Assembly (NCBI RefSeq): GCF_026013965.1
Contig: NZ_CP110341.1
Coordinates: 1,178,001-1,242,000 of the forward strand
Direction of reading: 5' to 3'
Origin: Brevibacterium sp. JSBI002
Lineage (GTDB): Bacteria; Actinomycetota; Actinomycetes; Actinomycetales; Brevibacteriaceae
Length of the DNA stretch: 64,000 nt
The translations under genes and the position numbers were made by a program. The notes below the pieces were generated by a model that saw only the letters and a program-made list of their open reading frames with translations, was not told where the DNA came from and made no database searches. Below, piece by piece: positions 29,221 to 36,964 of this stretch. How positions within the stretch are numbered: position 1 is the first letter of the stretch; each line of letters starts with the position of its first letter.

Positions 29221-30803
29221 TGTCGAGCACCACACCTGCGACCGCAGAGAAGAGGAATGACGGTTCCGAGCTGAGCTGGCTCATGCGCGTCCTCGTCATC
29301 ATCGAAAAGGCCGGCAATAAACTGCCGCACCCGTTCTGGCTGTTCCTGTCGCTGGCCGTCATCATCATGATCCTCTCGGCGATCTTCGCCTCCACCGGTC
29401 TCAACGCCGTCAACCCGGCCACGGACGAGAAGGTGACGGTGACGAACCTCTTCTCCACCGAATCGCTGCGTGAGATCGTCGCGGGAGCCACGAACAACTT
29501 CGTCACCTTCCCACCGCTGGGACTCGTCCTCATCGTGCTCATCGGCGTAGCCGTGGCCGAACAGTCCGGACTCATCCCGGCGATGCTGCGCGGATCCATC
29601 GCCGGGGCCTCGCCGAAGTGGATCACGTTCATCGTCGCCCTGGCCGGAACCGCCTCGTCGATCGCCTCCGACGCCTCCTACATGATCATGATTCCCCTCG
29701 GCGGACTAGCGTTCAAAGCCGTCGGCCGCAATCCGCTGCTCGGCTGCCTCGTCGCCTACGCGGCGACCTCGGGAGGCTATTCGGCAGCACCCATGGTCAA
29801 TTCGCTCGACACGATCCTCGGCGGTCTCTCGACCTCGGCCGCGCAGATCATCGACGCCGACTACACCGTCAGCCCGGTCGCGAACTTCTACTTCAACTTC
29901 GTCTCCATGTTCGTCGTCGCCGCCGCGGTGACCCTGGTGACCGAGCTGGTCCTGTCCAAGCGCGCCGACCAGATCGAACTCGACGAGGAGACCGACGACG
30001 ATCCGGACAACTTCGACGTCAAGATGGCGCTCGACGCGAATGAGAAGCGCGGAATCGGCATCGCCGTCATCTCGATCATCGTCTGCGCCGCGGTGCTGTT
30101 CGCTCTCGCCTGGCCCGCCGGATCGTTCCTCCGCGACGAGGCCGGAGGCTTCGGCCCCGAATCCGGTCTGATGGCAGGAATCGCCGCGATCATCGGCTTC
30201 GGCTTCTTCATCGTCGGCATCGTCTACGGCTACGCCACCGGGTCGATCAAGCGCACCGCTGACATCCCGGAGATGATGGGCAAGGGACTGCTGCCGTTTG
30301 TGCCGGTCATCGTGCTGTTCTTCGCTGCCAGCCAGTTCCTCGCGCTGTTCAAGATGTCCAACCTCGGCGAGATCTTGGCGATCAAGGGCGCCGAGGTGTT
30401 CGGAGCCCTCAACACCGGCCCCTTCGTCATCCTCCTCGGCGGATGGCTGCTCGTGGCGCTCGGCGCGCTGTTCCTCACCTCCGGTTCGGGACTGTGGACG
30501 CTCATGGCCCCGGTGCTCGTGCCGATGTTCATGCTCCTGTCGATCTCCCCGGAGACCACCCAGGCCCTCTACCGCATCGGTGATTCGACGACGAACATCA
30601 TCTCCCCGATGAGCCCGTACTTCGTCGTGGTCCTCGGGTTCGTGCAGCGGTACAAGAAGGACGCAGGCATCGGCACGGTGCTCTCATTCACGATCCCACT
30701 GTCGTTCGCTATGTTCGTCTTCTGGGGACTCCTGTTCTTCATCTGGTGGGCCACCGGCATCCCGTGGGGACCGGGCGCGGCCACTCATTACCAGATGGGC
30801 TGA
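29220..30803 (+). CDS. AbgT-family transporter
   Basis: 527-aa membrane protein of the AbgT family (E. coli AbgT imports p-aminobenzoyl-glutamate; MtrF-type members export antimetabolites). About 11-12 transmembrane helices. The family signature is present: KLPHPFWLFLSLAVIIMILSAIFA near the start, GLVLIVLIGVAVAEQSGLIPAML, SSIASDASYMIMIPLGGLAFKAVGRNPLLG, YAATSGGYSAAPMVNSLDTILGG and near the end RIGDSTTNIISPMSPYFVVVLGFVQRY. GAGGAGA is the ribosome site. No amidohydrolase (AbgA/AbgB) genes are adjacent, so the substrate is open. The stop region contains a 12-base direct repeat. Confidence 0.92.
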   Translation: MSSTTPATAEKRNDGSELSWLMRVLVIIEKAGNKLPHPFWLFLSLAVIIMILSAIFASTGLNAVNPATDEKVTVTNLFSTESLREIVAGATNNFVTFPPLGLVLIVLIGVAVAEQSGLIPAMLRGSIAGASPKWITFIVALAGTASSIASDASYMIMIPLGGLAFKAVGRNPLLGCLVAYAATSGGYSAAPMVNSLDTILGGLSTSAAQIIDADYTVSPVANFYFNFVSMFVVAAAVTLVTELVLSKRADQIELDEETDDDPDNFDVKMALDANEKRGIGIAVISIIVCAAVLFALAWPAGSFLRDEAGGFGPESGLMAGIAAIIGFGFFIVGIVYGYATGSIKRTADIPEMMGKGLLPFVPVIVLFFAASQFLALFKMSNLGEILAIKGAEVFGALNTGPFVILLGGWLLVALGALFLTSGSGLWTLMAPVLVPMFMLLSISPETTQALYRIGDSTTNIISPMSPYFVVVLGFVQRYKKDAGIGTVLSFTIPLSFAMFVFWGLLFFIWWATGIPWGPGAATHYQMG

Positions 30804-30828
30804 ACTGTCACTGCCCGATGGGCTGAAC
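30794..30828 (+). repeat. 12-base direct repeat over the AbgT stop codon
   Basis: GATGGGCTGAAC occurs at 30794-30805 (containing the stop TGA) and again at 30817-30828, 23 bases apart. A local duplication scar by appearance. Confidence 0.5.
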
Positions 30829-31010
30829 CGGGAATTATCCGCTCGAATCAGGTGTTGTCCACCACAGCATCACGATAGTGCAACGTCGGACCGTGCTGGC
30901 CGGGATCCTCAGTTCTCGTCCAGACCGTCCGGTTAGACTGTGACCGTGAAAGATCATCTGCGCAGCCTCCCGGCTGTGCACATTCTGCTCAGATCGAAAG
31001 GATCTCGACC

Positions 31011-31805
31011 GTGAGTAACCCCATGATGAACCGGGCTATCAATCAGGGAGCCCAGGCCGGACGCAATCAGCCGGTCATGTCCGATCAGGAGCTCAACAAC
31101 CTGTTCAATCAGCCTGCCGCGCAGAACCGCAACGCAGGCCCCCAGGTCGCCGACCGTGCGATGACGTATGACGATGTGATGATGAAGACCGGTGTGCTCT
31201 TCGCCATCCTCCTCGCCGGTGGCGTCGTCGGCTGGCTCGTTCCGATGTTGGCTCTGCCTGCTGCGCTCATCGCGCTCGTCCTCGGACTCGTCAACGCCTT
31301 CAAGAAGGAACCGAGCAAGGCGCTCATCATCGGCTATGCCGCATTCGAGGGCGTCTTCCTCGGCGGCATCTCCGGCATGTTCGAATCCATGTACCCCGGC
31401 ATCGTCGTCCAGGCCGTGCTCGCCACGCTCAGCGTCTTCGGCGTCATGCTCGCCCTGTTCAAGTTCAAGGGTGTGCGCTACGGCTCGAAGATGATGAAGT
31501 TCATGATGATCGCCGTCGGCGGCTACGCGGTCTTCTCGATCATCAACTTCTTCTTCGCCATGTTCACCGGCTCCGGCGGTGCCCGCAGCATCGAGGTCTT
31601 CGGCATCCCTCTGGGAATCATCATCGGCATCGTCGCCACCGTGCTCGCCGCGATGACCCTGATCATGGACTTCCAGATGATCGAAGAGGGCGTCAAGCAC
31701 CAGATCCCGGAGAAGTACTCCTGGATGTGCGCCTTCTCGCTCATGGTCACCCTCGTGTGGCTCTACATCGAGATCCTGCGCCTCATCTCCTACTTCAGAG
31801 ACTGA
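31011..31805 (+). CDS. Bax inhibitor-1/YccA family membrane protein
   Basis: 264-aa BI-1 (TMBIM/YccA)-family protein in the actinobacterial form with an Asn/Gln-rich N-terminus (residues 1-45, MNRAINQGAQAGRNQPVMSDQELNNLFNQPAAQ). Seven transmembrane helices follow (about 58-76, 80-95, 105-125, 132-150, 165-185, 200-220, 232-252). GYAAFEGVFLGGISGMFE and the C-terminal WMCAFSLMVTLVWLYIEILRLISYF are family hallmarks. Members act as pH-sensitive Ca2+ leak channels or bind FtsH in other bacteria; the role here is not known. AAAGGAT precedes the GTG. Monocistronic with its own terminator. Confidence 0.93.
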   Translation: MSNPMMNRAINQGAQAGRNQPVMSDQELNNLFNQPAAQNRNAGPQVADRAMTYDDVMMKTGVLFAILLAGGVVGWLVPMLALPAALIALVLGLVNAFKKEPSKALIIGYAAFEGVFLGGISGMFESMYPGIVVQAVLATLSVFGVMLALFKFKGVRYGSKMMKFMMIAVGGYAVFSIINFFFAMFTGSGGARSIEVFGIPLGIIIGIVATVLAAMTLIMDFQMIEEGVKHQIPEKYSWMCAFSLMVTLVWLYIEILRLISYFRD

Positions 31806-31849
31806 GAGACGTGACCGCCCCACGCCAGTGGGCCGCGGCCGAACGCTGA

Positions 31850-31888
31850 ACGAAGGGCGGATCCCCAAGGTGGGGGTCCGCCCTTCGT
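31850..31888 (+). terminator. Strong terminator after the BI-1 gene
   Basis: 17-base stem with one G-U pair: 31850-31866 (ACGAAGGGCGGATCCCC) against 31872-31888, loop AAGGT, followed by CGTTCC. Confidence 0.9.
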
Positions 31889-31967
31889 CGTTCCCGCCGG
31901 GGCAAGGCGGCCGGACCCCGCCGAGGTGGCAGGGCCCCCTCCGAGGCGGCCGTTCCCGCAGGAAACG

Positions 31968-32041
31968 CCCGTCGTTCAAGGCGGCGCGCAGTTATCGGCA
32001 GGTACGCCGTGCGAAATTCGCGCGCGCCCTTGAACGACGGG
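31968..32041. repeat. Long inverted repeat between BI-1 and the lyase gene
   Basis: CCCGTCGTTCAAGG (31968-31981) and CCTTGAACGACGGG (32028-32041) are perfect 14-base complements. The 46 bases between them contain further near-complementary GCG-rich tracts and the small palindrome CGAAATTCG (32012-32020). Together with the terminator it fills the 376-base gap between the two genes; no coding frame is seen. Function unknown. Confidence 0.6.
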
Positions 32042-32181
32042 AAATCAGGCGATCAGCGTTCTCCCCATTGCTTGTGATCACTTTCCTGCCTATCGTCTGA
32101 GATACCGACGAGAAGCGTCGGCGGACCGTCTTCATCGATGAAGCGCGGACCAATGACCTCATGGCCTGAGAGGACGATTCG

Positions 32182-33078
32182 ATGACGAATCCGATGCGCG
32201 GTGTGTTCGCCGTTCCGACGACCCCCTACTCCGACGACGGAGACCAGAACCTCGACGCCCTGGGCGGTCGCGTCGAGGAGGTGCTCGCCTCAGGAGTGAC
32301 CGGGCTTCTCGGCCTCGGCGCCACGGGGGAGGCGCTGGCACTCAGCGCCGCTGAGCGGGAAGCGCAGATCAAGACCATCGTCTCCGCCGTCGACGGTCGG
32401 GCGCACGTGGTCATCGGCTGTATGGCCTACACTCCCGCGCAGATGTCGGCCCAGATCTCGGATGCCGCCGGCTGGGGCGCCGATGCCGTCATGGTCACTC
32501 CTCCCTTCTACGGCGGACTCGAACCAGACGCCGTCATCGCCGCCTTGCACCCGGTGCTGACCGCGTCCGAACTGCCGGTCATGGTCTACAACAATCCCCA
32601 CTCCACCGGCACCGATCTGCTCCCGGACCACCTCGCCGCGCTCCAGCACACCGGCCGACTCTGGAGCGTCAAAGAGACCTCCGGCGAAGCCACACGGATC
32701 CGGGAGCTGCGCGACCGCCTCGGCGAGGACACCGAGATCTTCGTCGGGGCCGACGGAATCGCCCTCGAGGGCTTCGCCCAGGGCGCCAGCGGCTGGGTGG
32801 CGGCCTCGGCGTGGCTGCTGCCCGATCACTGCCAGAGACTGTGGGAGCTGGCCGACAGCGGTGATTGGGCCTGCGCCGTCGACCTATGGAGAAGCCTCGG
32901 GCATGCCCTCGGACTCATCGAGGGCGACTCCGCCTTCATCTCACTCATCAAACAGGCGCTCAGCCATTCCGGACGAGAACAGGGACCCGTGCGCCCACCC
33001 CTGCCGACCGCCGGTCCCGCCTCATTGGCGTCGCTGCTCGACGCGATCGCCGAACTGGAGAGGAAACACGCAGCATGA
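32182..33078 (+). CDS. Dihydrodipicolinate synthase/KDG aldolase family lyase
   Basis: 298-aa TIM-barrel class I aldolase/lyase of the DapA family. Family marks: GVFAVPTTPYSDDG, GLLGLGATGEALALSAAERE (the GxxGE pyruvate carboxylate site), DAVMVTPPFYGG, PVMVYNNPHSTGTDLLPDHLAAL (Tyr of the YNxP motif) and WSVKETSGEATRIREL, whose Lys forms the Schiff base. It is probably not the lysine-pathway DapA, because it is coupled to an aldehyde dehydrogenase. Such pairs occur in catabolism of sugar acids (5-dehydro-4-deoxyglucarate dehydratase) and of hydroxyproline (pyrroline-4-hydroxy-2-carboxylate deaminase). GAGAGGA ribosome site; ATGA overlap with the next gene. Confidence 0.88.
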   Translation: MTNPMRGVFAVPTTPYSDDGDQNLDALGGRVEEVLASGVTGLLGLGATGEALALSAAEREAQIKTIVSAVDGRAHVVIGCMAYTPAQMSAQISDAAGWGADAVMVTPPFYGGLEPDAVIAALHPVLTASELPVMVYNNPHSTGTDLLPDHLAALQHTGRLWSVKETSGEATRIRELRDRLGEDTEIFVGADGIALEGFAQGASGWVAASAWLLPDHCQRLWELADSGDWACAVDLWRSLGHALGLIEGDSAFISLIKQALSHSGREQGPVRPPLPTAGPASLASLLDAIAELERKHAA

Positions 33079-34592
33079 GCACTACGACTTCAACTGACAG
33101 CACCCTCGTCGACCGCGGTCGAACCGCGCTTCGGGCCATCATCGACGGCAATTTCGGACAGTGGATCGGCGGCCGCGCCGTCACCGGCACCGGCGACGAG
33201 ATCGGTCTCATCTCACCGAGCGACGGAACAGTGATCGGAAGCCTGTCCGCAGCCAGCGTTCAGCAGCTCGATGACACCGTCGCCACAGCGCGCACCGCCT
33301 TCGACGAGGCCGACTGGGCAGGAGACGCGAAGCTGCGGGCGCGGGTGCTGCGTCGCCTCGCCGACCTCGTCGAAGCCGATGCCGCAGAGATCGCCTACCT
33401 CGACGGCATCGAAGCCGGAAAGGTCGCCCTCGGCAGCGTCGAGGAAGACGTCCCCGATGTCGCCGCGAACCTCAGACTGAGCGCCGACCTCATCTCGCGC
33501 GACGACGGACGCTACCTCCAGAATCCTGACGGTTGGGGCTGGGTGACGAAGGTGCCCAGCGGGGTCGTCGGAGCGATCCTGCCGTGGAACTATCCCGTGG
33601 CCATGCTCGGCTGGAAGATCGCCCCGGCGCTGGCCGCCGGGAATGCGATGGTCGTCAAGACCTCTGAGGAATCGACGCTCAGCGCCCTCCACCTCGCCAG
33701 GCTCGCCACCGAGGCAGGGGTGCCCGACGGCATTCTCAACGTCCTCACCGGCACCGGCTCAGCGATCGGCGCCGCGATGGGTCTGCACAACGAGATCGAC
33801 GTGCTCACCTTCACCGGTTCGGGACCCGTCGGCAGGTCCTTCCTCGAGTCCTCGGCCCGTTCGAACCTCAAGAAGGTGTCCCTCGAACTCGGCGGACGGG
33901 CCGGTTATATCGTCGACTCCGCACACGCCACGGATTTCGAGGCGATCGCCGCCGACATCGCCGGTGCGTCCTTCGGCACCAGCGGCCAGAACTGCACCGC
34001 CGCCTCTCGGGTGATCTACGTCGGCGACGATGACGAGAGGTTCGCCGAGTTCCGCACCGCACTCATCACCGCGACCGAGGCACTCACCGTCGGCGATCCG
34101 TTCGACGCCGATGCGGACGTCGGCCCGGTGATCAATGCTCGCGCCCGCGATCGCATCACCGCCTGGGTCGACGAAGCCGTGGAGAAGGGAGCGCGGATCC
34201 TCAACACCCGTGCCGACGTCCCCGACACCGGCACCTGGTACCCGCCGACCGTCATCGAAGGCGTGCCCGATGACAGCGAACTCGGTCGCGGCGAGATCTT
34301 CGGCCCCGTGACCCAGCTGCTGCGACGCACCAGCCGCGACGACGCTGTGGACCTCATCAACGGCGAATCCTATGGGCTGGCGTCGAGCGTGTGGTGCGAG
34401 GACATCGCCCGAGTGCGGTGGTGGGCGAGCCGGATCCGCGTGGGCACCCTCGCGATCAACGGCTACAGCGAAGGCACCGAAGCCACCCCGTTCGGCGGAC
34501 TGCGACAGTCCGGATTCTGGGGCCGCGACAACGGCCCGGAAGCCCTGGACACCTATCAGGAGACCATGACCGTCTGGGTGGCCGACACCTGA
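33075..34592 (+). CDS. Aldehyde dehydrogenase family protein
   Basis: 505-aa NAD(P)-dependent aldehyde dehydrogenase. FGQWIGGRAVTGTG at the N-terminus, SGVVGAILPWNYPVAMLGWKIAPALAAGNAMVVKTSEES (cofactor site), FTGSGPVGRSFLESSARSNLKKVSLELGGRAGYIV with the general base Glu in LELGG, and SFGTSGQNCTAASRVI with the catalytic Cys. C-terminal EIFGPVTQL and PFGGLRQSGFWGRDNG also match. The ATG at 33075 overlaps the stop of the DapA-family gene, so the two products likely act in sequence: with a lyase giving 2-oxoglutarate semialdehyde, this would be the 2-oxoglutarate semialdehyde dehydrogenase. That assignment is inference. Confidence 0.9.
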   Translation: MSTTTSTDSTLVDRGRTALRAIIDGNFGQWIGGRAVTGTGDEIGLISPSDGTVIGSLSAASVQQLDDTVATARTAFDEADWAGDAKLRARVLRRLADLVEADAAEIAYLDGIEAGKVALGSVEEDVPDVAANLRLSADLISRDDGRYLQNPDGWGWVTKVPSGVVGAILPWNYPVAMLGWKIAPALAAGNAMVVKTSEESTLSALHLARLATEAGVPDGILNVLTGTGSAIGAAMGLHNEIDVLTFTGSGPVGRSFLESSARSNLKKVSLELGGRAGYIVDSAHATDFEAIAADIAGASFGTSGQNCTAASRVIYVGDDDERFAEFRTALITATEALTVGDPFDADADVGPVINARARDRITAWVDEAVEKGARILNTRADVPDTGTWYPPTVIEGVPDDSELGRGEIFGPVTQLLRRTSRDDAVDLINGESYGLASSVWCEDIARVRWWASRIRVGTLAINGYSEGTEATPFGGLRQSGFWGRDNGPEALDTYQETMTVWVADT

Positions 34593-34633
34593 TCATCGTC
34601 TGAGGTTCCGCCGCTGTTCCCATCGACGAGGAC

Positions 34634-34646
34634 TATCATGTGTCCA
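34634..34646 (+). promoter_or_regulatory. Leaderless-type promoter -10
   Basis: TATCAT (34634-34639) exactly at -12 to -7 from the ATG at 34646. It decides the start of the following gene. Confidence 0.45.
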
Positions 34647-34972
34647 TGACCACGGCAGCGGCGGAACTCGAGACCGAGGTGCGCCGTCTGCGCATCCGGA
34701 TCATCTCCCTGACCACTGCCCAACTCGACGAGGCGGCCCTACCGGCACCGAGCAGACGTGCAGTCATCCGTGAGGCCCTGGCCGAGTTCTCATGGATCGG
34801 CTCCGAGGCCCGGCCGGTCCCCGAACTCGGAGATCAGACTCTCGCCGACCAGGTCGTCGTGCTCCTCGAACACGGACTGCGTTCTGCTCAGGCACTGCCC
34901 GAACCCGATCGCGAGAACCGCACCAGCGACCTCACCGAGGCGGCCGTGCGCCTGCGTCGAAACCTGGCCTGA
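34646..34972 (+). CDS. Hypothetical protein
   Basis: 108-aa, mostly helical, acidic soluble protein: TTAAAELETEVRRLRIRIISLTTAQLDEAALPAPSRRAVIREALAEFSWIGSEARPVPELGD, then LADQVVVLLEHGLRSA and TDLTEAAVRLRRNLA-like ending. Not a family I can name. Start: ATG 34646 fits a leaderless promoter; a GTG at 34640 behind GAGGA is possible and would add two residues. Lies three bases ahead of the molybdopterin oxidoreductase frame (first ATG 34975), so they may be co-transcribed. Confidence 0.6.
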   Translation: MTTAAAELETEVRRLRIRIISLTTAQLDEAALPAPSRRAVIREALAEFSWIGSEARPVPELGDQTLADQVVVLLEHGLRSAQALPEPDRENRTSDLTEAAVRLRRNLA

Positions 34973-34992
34973 GCATGGGGGAGAAGGAGGGC

Positions 34993-36591
34993 ATGGTGGG
35001 GAGCACGCAGCGCACGTGGCCCTCTGTGCTCGCCGGGGTCGTTGCGACACTCATCTATTTCGGCACGGCCGAACTCATCGCCCGCAGCCTGGACGTGGCG
35101 TCGGCTCCTGCTCTGCTCATCGGCCAGGCACTCATCCCGCTGATGCCGACCGTGCTCATCAAGTCCGCGATCGCGGTCTTCGGCACTCACGACAAATTCG
35201 CCCTCGTCATCACCATCGTGGCAGGAGGGGCGGGGTGCGGTGCGATCATCGGGTGGATCGGCGCTCGCCGGCGCGGTCTGGCGCTCGTCCTGCTCATCGG
35301 TTTCGGCCTGCTGCCTGCCGTCGTCGGCTTCAGCTCCGGTGCCGGGCTTGTGGCCACCCTGCCGAGTCTCGGCGGAATCGCCGCCGGGGCCGCAGCCTTC
35401 CTCGTCCTCCTCCACCTCGCGACTGTCCCGGCTCGCACCGGTGGAGGCACTGAGGCTCGCTCCGACACCGAGGACGCCGGAGCCGACACGCAGCATCGAA
35501 CTCCGGCCAGGCCGGGTCGACGGGCCTTCTTCGGGCTGGCCGCGGGACTGAGCGCGGTCGGCATCGCCGCCGTCGCGGCCGGGCAGTCCGCGGCCACACT
35601 GGCCCGCAGTGCGGCAGGAACGGTGACGAAGCTCGTCCTCCCGCGACCGGCCGCCTCGGCGCCGGAGATTCCCACCGGAGCGGAACTCGACGTGCCCGGA
35701 CTGACCCCGCTGGTCACGGAGACCCAGGATTTCTACCGCATCGACACAGCGCTCTTCCCGCCGTCGATCGACGCGGGAACGTGGATGCTGCGCGTCCACG
35801 GCATGGTCGAGCACGAGTTCACGATCACGATGGCCGAACTTCTCGACCTCCCGCTCCAGGAGCACTATGTGACCCTGGCGTGCGTCTCGAACGAGGTCGG
35901 CGGCGACCTGGTGGGCAACGCGAAATGGCTGGGCTATCCGATCCGGGACCTGCTGGCACGGGCGAAACCGCACTCCGGCGCGGACATGGTGATCTCCGGA
36001 TCCGATGACGGATTCACCGCCTCCACCCCACTCGAAGTGCTCACCGACGATCGCGCGGCCCTGCTGGCCGTGGCCATGAACGGTCATGCTCTTCCCCGCG
36101 ACCACGGATACCCGGCACGCCTGGTCGTCCCCGGACTCTACGGGTACGTCTCGGCCACGAAATGGGTGACCGACCTCGAAGTCACCCGGTTCGCGGACAA
36201 AGAGGCGTATTGGACGACACGCGGCTGGGCCACGCACGGACCCGTGCTGGTGGCCTCGCGCATCGACGTGCCCCGCCCCGGGGCCACTGTCACGCCCACG
36301 AGCGGCGACCGGGTCGTCACCGCAGGCATGGCCTGGGCGCAGCACACAGGTATCGAGAAGGTGCAGGTGCGCATCGACAACGGCGACTGGGCGGAAGCGG
36401 AACTCAACGAGGAACTCACCGCCGACACCTGGCGCCAGTGGCGGTGCGAGCACACGGGACTGAGCACCGGCACGCATACGGTCAGCGTGCGCGCGGTCGA
36501 TCAGGACGGAAACGTGCAGACCTCGGAACGCCGGCCCGCTATTCCGGGTGCCGCGACGGGACTCCACGAGCGCCAGTTCACCGTCGAGTGA
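34993..36591 (+). CDS. Membrane-anchored molybdopterin-dependent oxidoreductase (sulfite oxidase family)
   Basis: About 532-aa protein. Residues 1-150 form four transmembrane helices (VLAGVVATLIYFGTAELIARSL, QALIPLMPTVLIKSAIAVF, FALVITIVAGGAGCGAIIGWIG, LALVLLIGFGLLPAVVGFSSG and neighbours), then a linker with GRRAFFGLAAGLSAVGIAAVAAG, which resembles a Tat-type or extra membrane segment. From about 240 the sulfite-oxidase Mo-cofactor domain follows: WMLRVHGMVEHEFTITMAELLDLP, TLACVSNEVGGDLVGNAKWLG (Cys in CVSNEVGG is the Mo ligand), GHALPRDHGYPARLVVPGLYG, SATKWVTDLEV. A C-terminal immunoglobulin-like Mo-co dimerisation domain ends the protein. Catalytic domain is probably outside the cell. Start between ATG 34975, ATG 34993 and GTG 34996 is uncertain; GGAGAAGGAGG precedes the latter two. 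Confidence 0.88.
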   Translation: MVGSTQRTWPSVLAGVVATLIYFGTAELIARSLDVASAPALLIGQALIPLMPTVLIKSAIAVFGTHDKFALVITIVAGGAGCGAIIGWIGARRRGLALVLLIGFGLLPAVVGFSSGAGLVATLPSLGGIAAGAAAFLVLLHLATVPARTGGGTEARSDTEDAGADTQHRTPARPGRRAFFGLAAGLSAVGIAAVAAGQSAATLARSAAGTVTKLVLPRPAASAPEIPTGAELDVPGLTPLVTETQDFYRIDTALFPPSIDAGTWMLRVHGMVEHEFTITMAELLDLPLQEHYVTLACVSNEVGGDLVGNAKWLGYPIRDLLARAKPHSGADMVISGSDDGFTASTPLEVLTDDRAALLAVAMNGHALPRDHGYPARLVVPGLYGYVSATKWVTDLEVTRFADKEAYWTTRGWATHGPVLVASRIDVPRPGATVTPTSGDRVVTAGMAWAQHTGIEKVQVRIDNGDWAEAELNEELTADTWRQWRCEHTGLSTGTHTVSVRAVDQDGNVQTSERRPAIPGAATGLHERQFTVE

Positions 36592-36757
36592 GGCCGCGCT
36601 GCGGAACGGACCTGCGCATCGGACCGACAGGTCGGTGAGACAGTCGTACCCCGCATTCCCACCATGCGAACTCGGCGCGGCAGTCTCAGGCTTCTCGCGA
36701 TAACTTGTAATCTCACTCACATCATCTGTATTCCCGCATCACAACGAGGTGGTCAAC

Positions 36758-36964
36758 GTGTTCGGTCTTCCGACGGCGACGGTCGTCATCATCGTCGGCA
36801 TCCCCGCGATCTGGGTGATCTACACCCTCGTCTTCGTCTTCCTCTCCCGTGGTTGGAAGGCCGAGGACGTGGCTGAGGATCAGGCCCTGGCGAGAACCGC
36901 GAACGGAGCGGACGGACGAGACGGCGGGGCCGCCTCGGCGAATGGAAACGGGGGAGCGGCATGA
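36758..36964 (+). CDS. Small single-pass membrane protein, partner of the SSS symporter
   Basis: About 68 aa: one transmembrane helix (VFGLPTATVVIIVGIPAIWVIYTLVFVFLSRGW) and a cytoplasmic, Ala/Gly/Asp-rich tail (NGADGRDGGAASANGNGGAA). AGGTGG lies five bases before the GTG at 36758; a GTG at 36749 would add three residues. Its stop overlaps the ATG of the sodium:solute symporter by four bases. Small hydrophobic proteins of this kind precede several SSS-family symporters and are thought to be accessory subunits; I cannot name the family. Confidence 0.65.
   Translation: MFGLPTATVVIIVGIPAIWVIYTLVFVFLSRGWKAEDVAEDQALARTANGADGRDGGAASANGNGGAA

Noticed and set aside
32865..33074. Longer N-terminus for the aldehyde dehydrogenase
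   Set aside because: The extra 70 residues overlap the lyase gene in another phase; the ATGA overlap at 33075 fits the operon and the family start.
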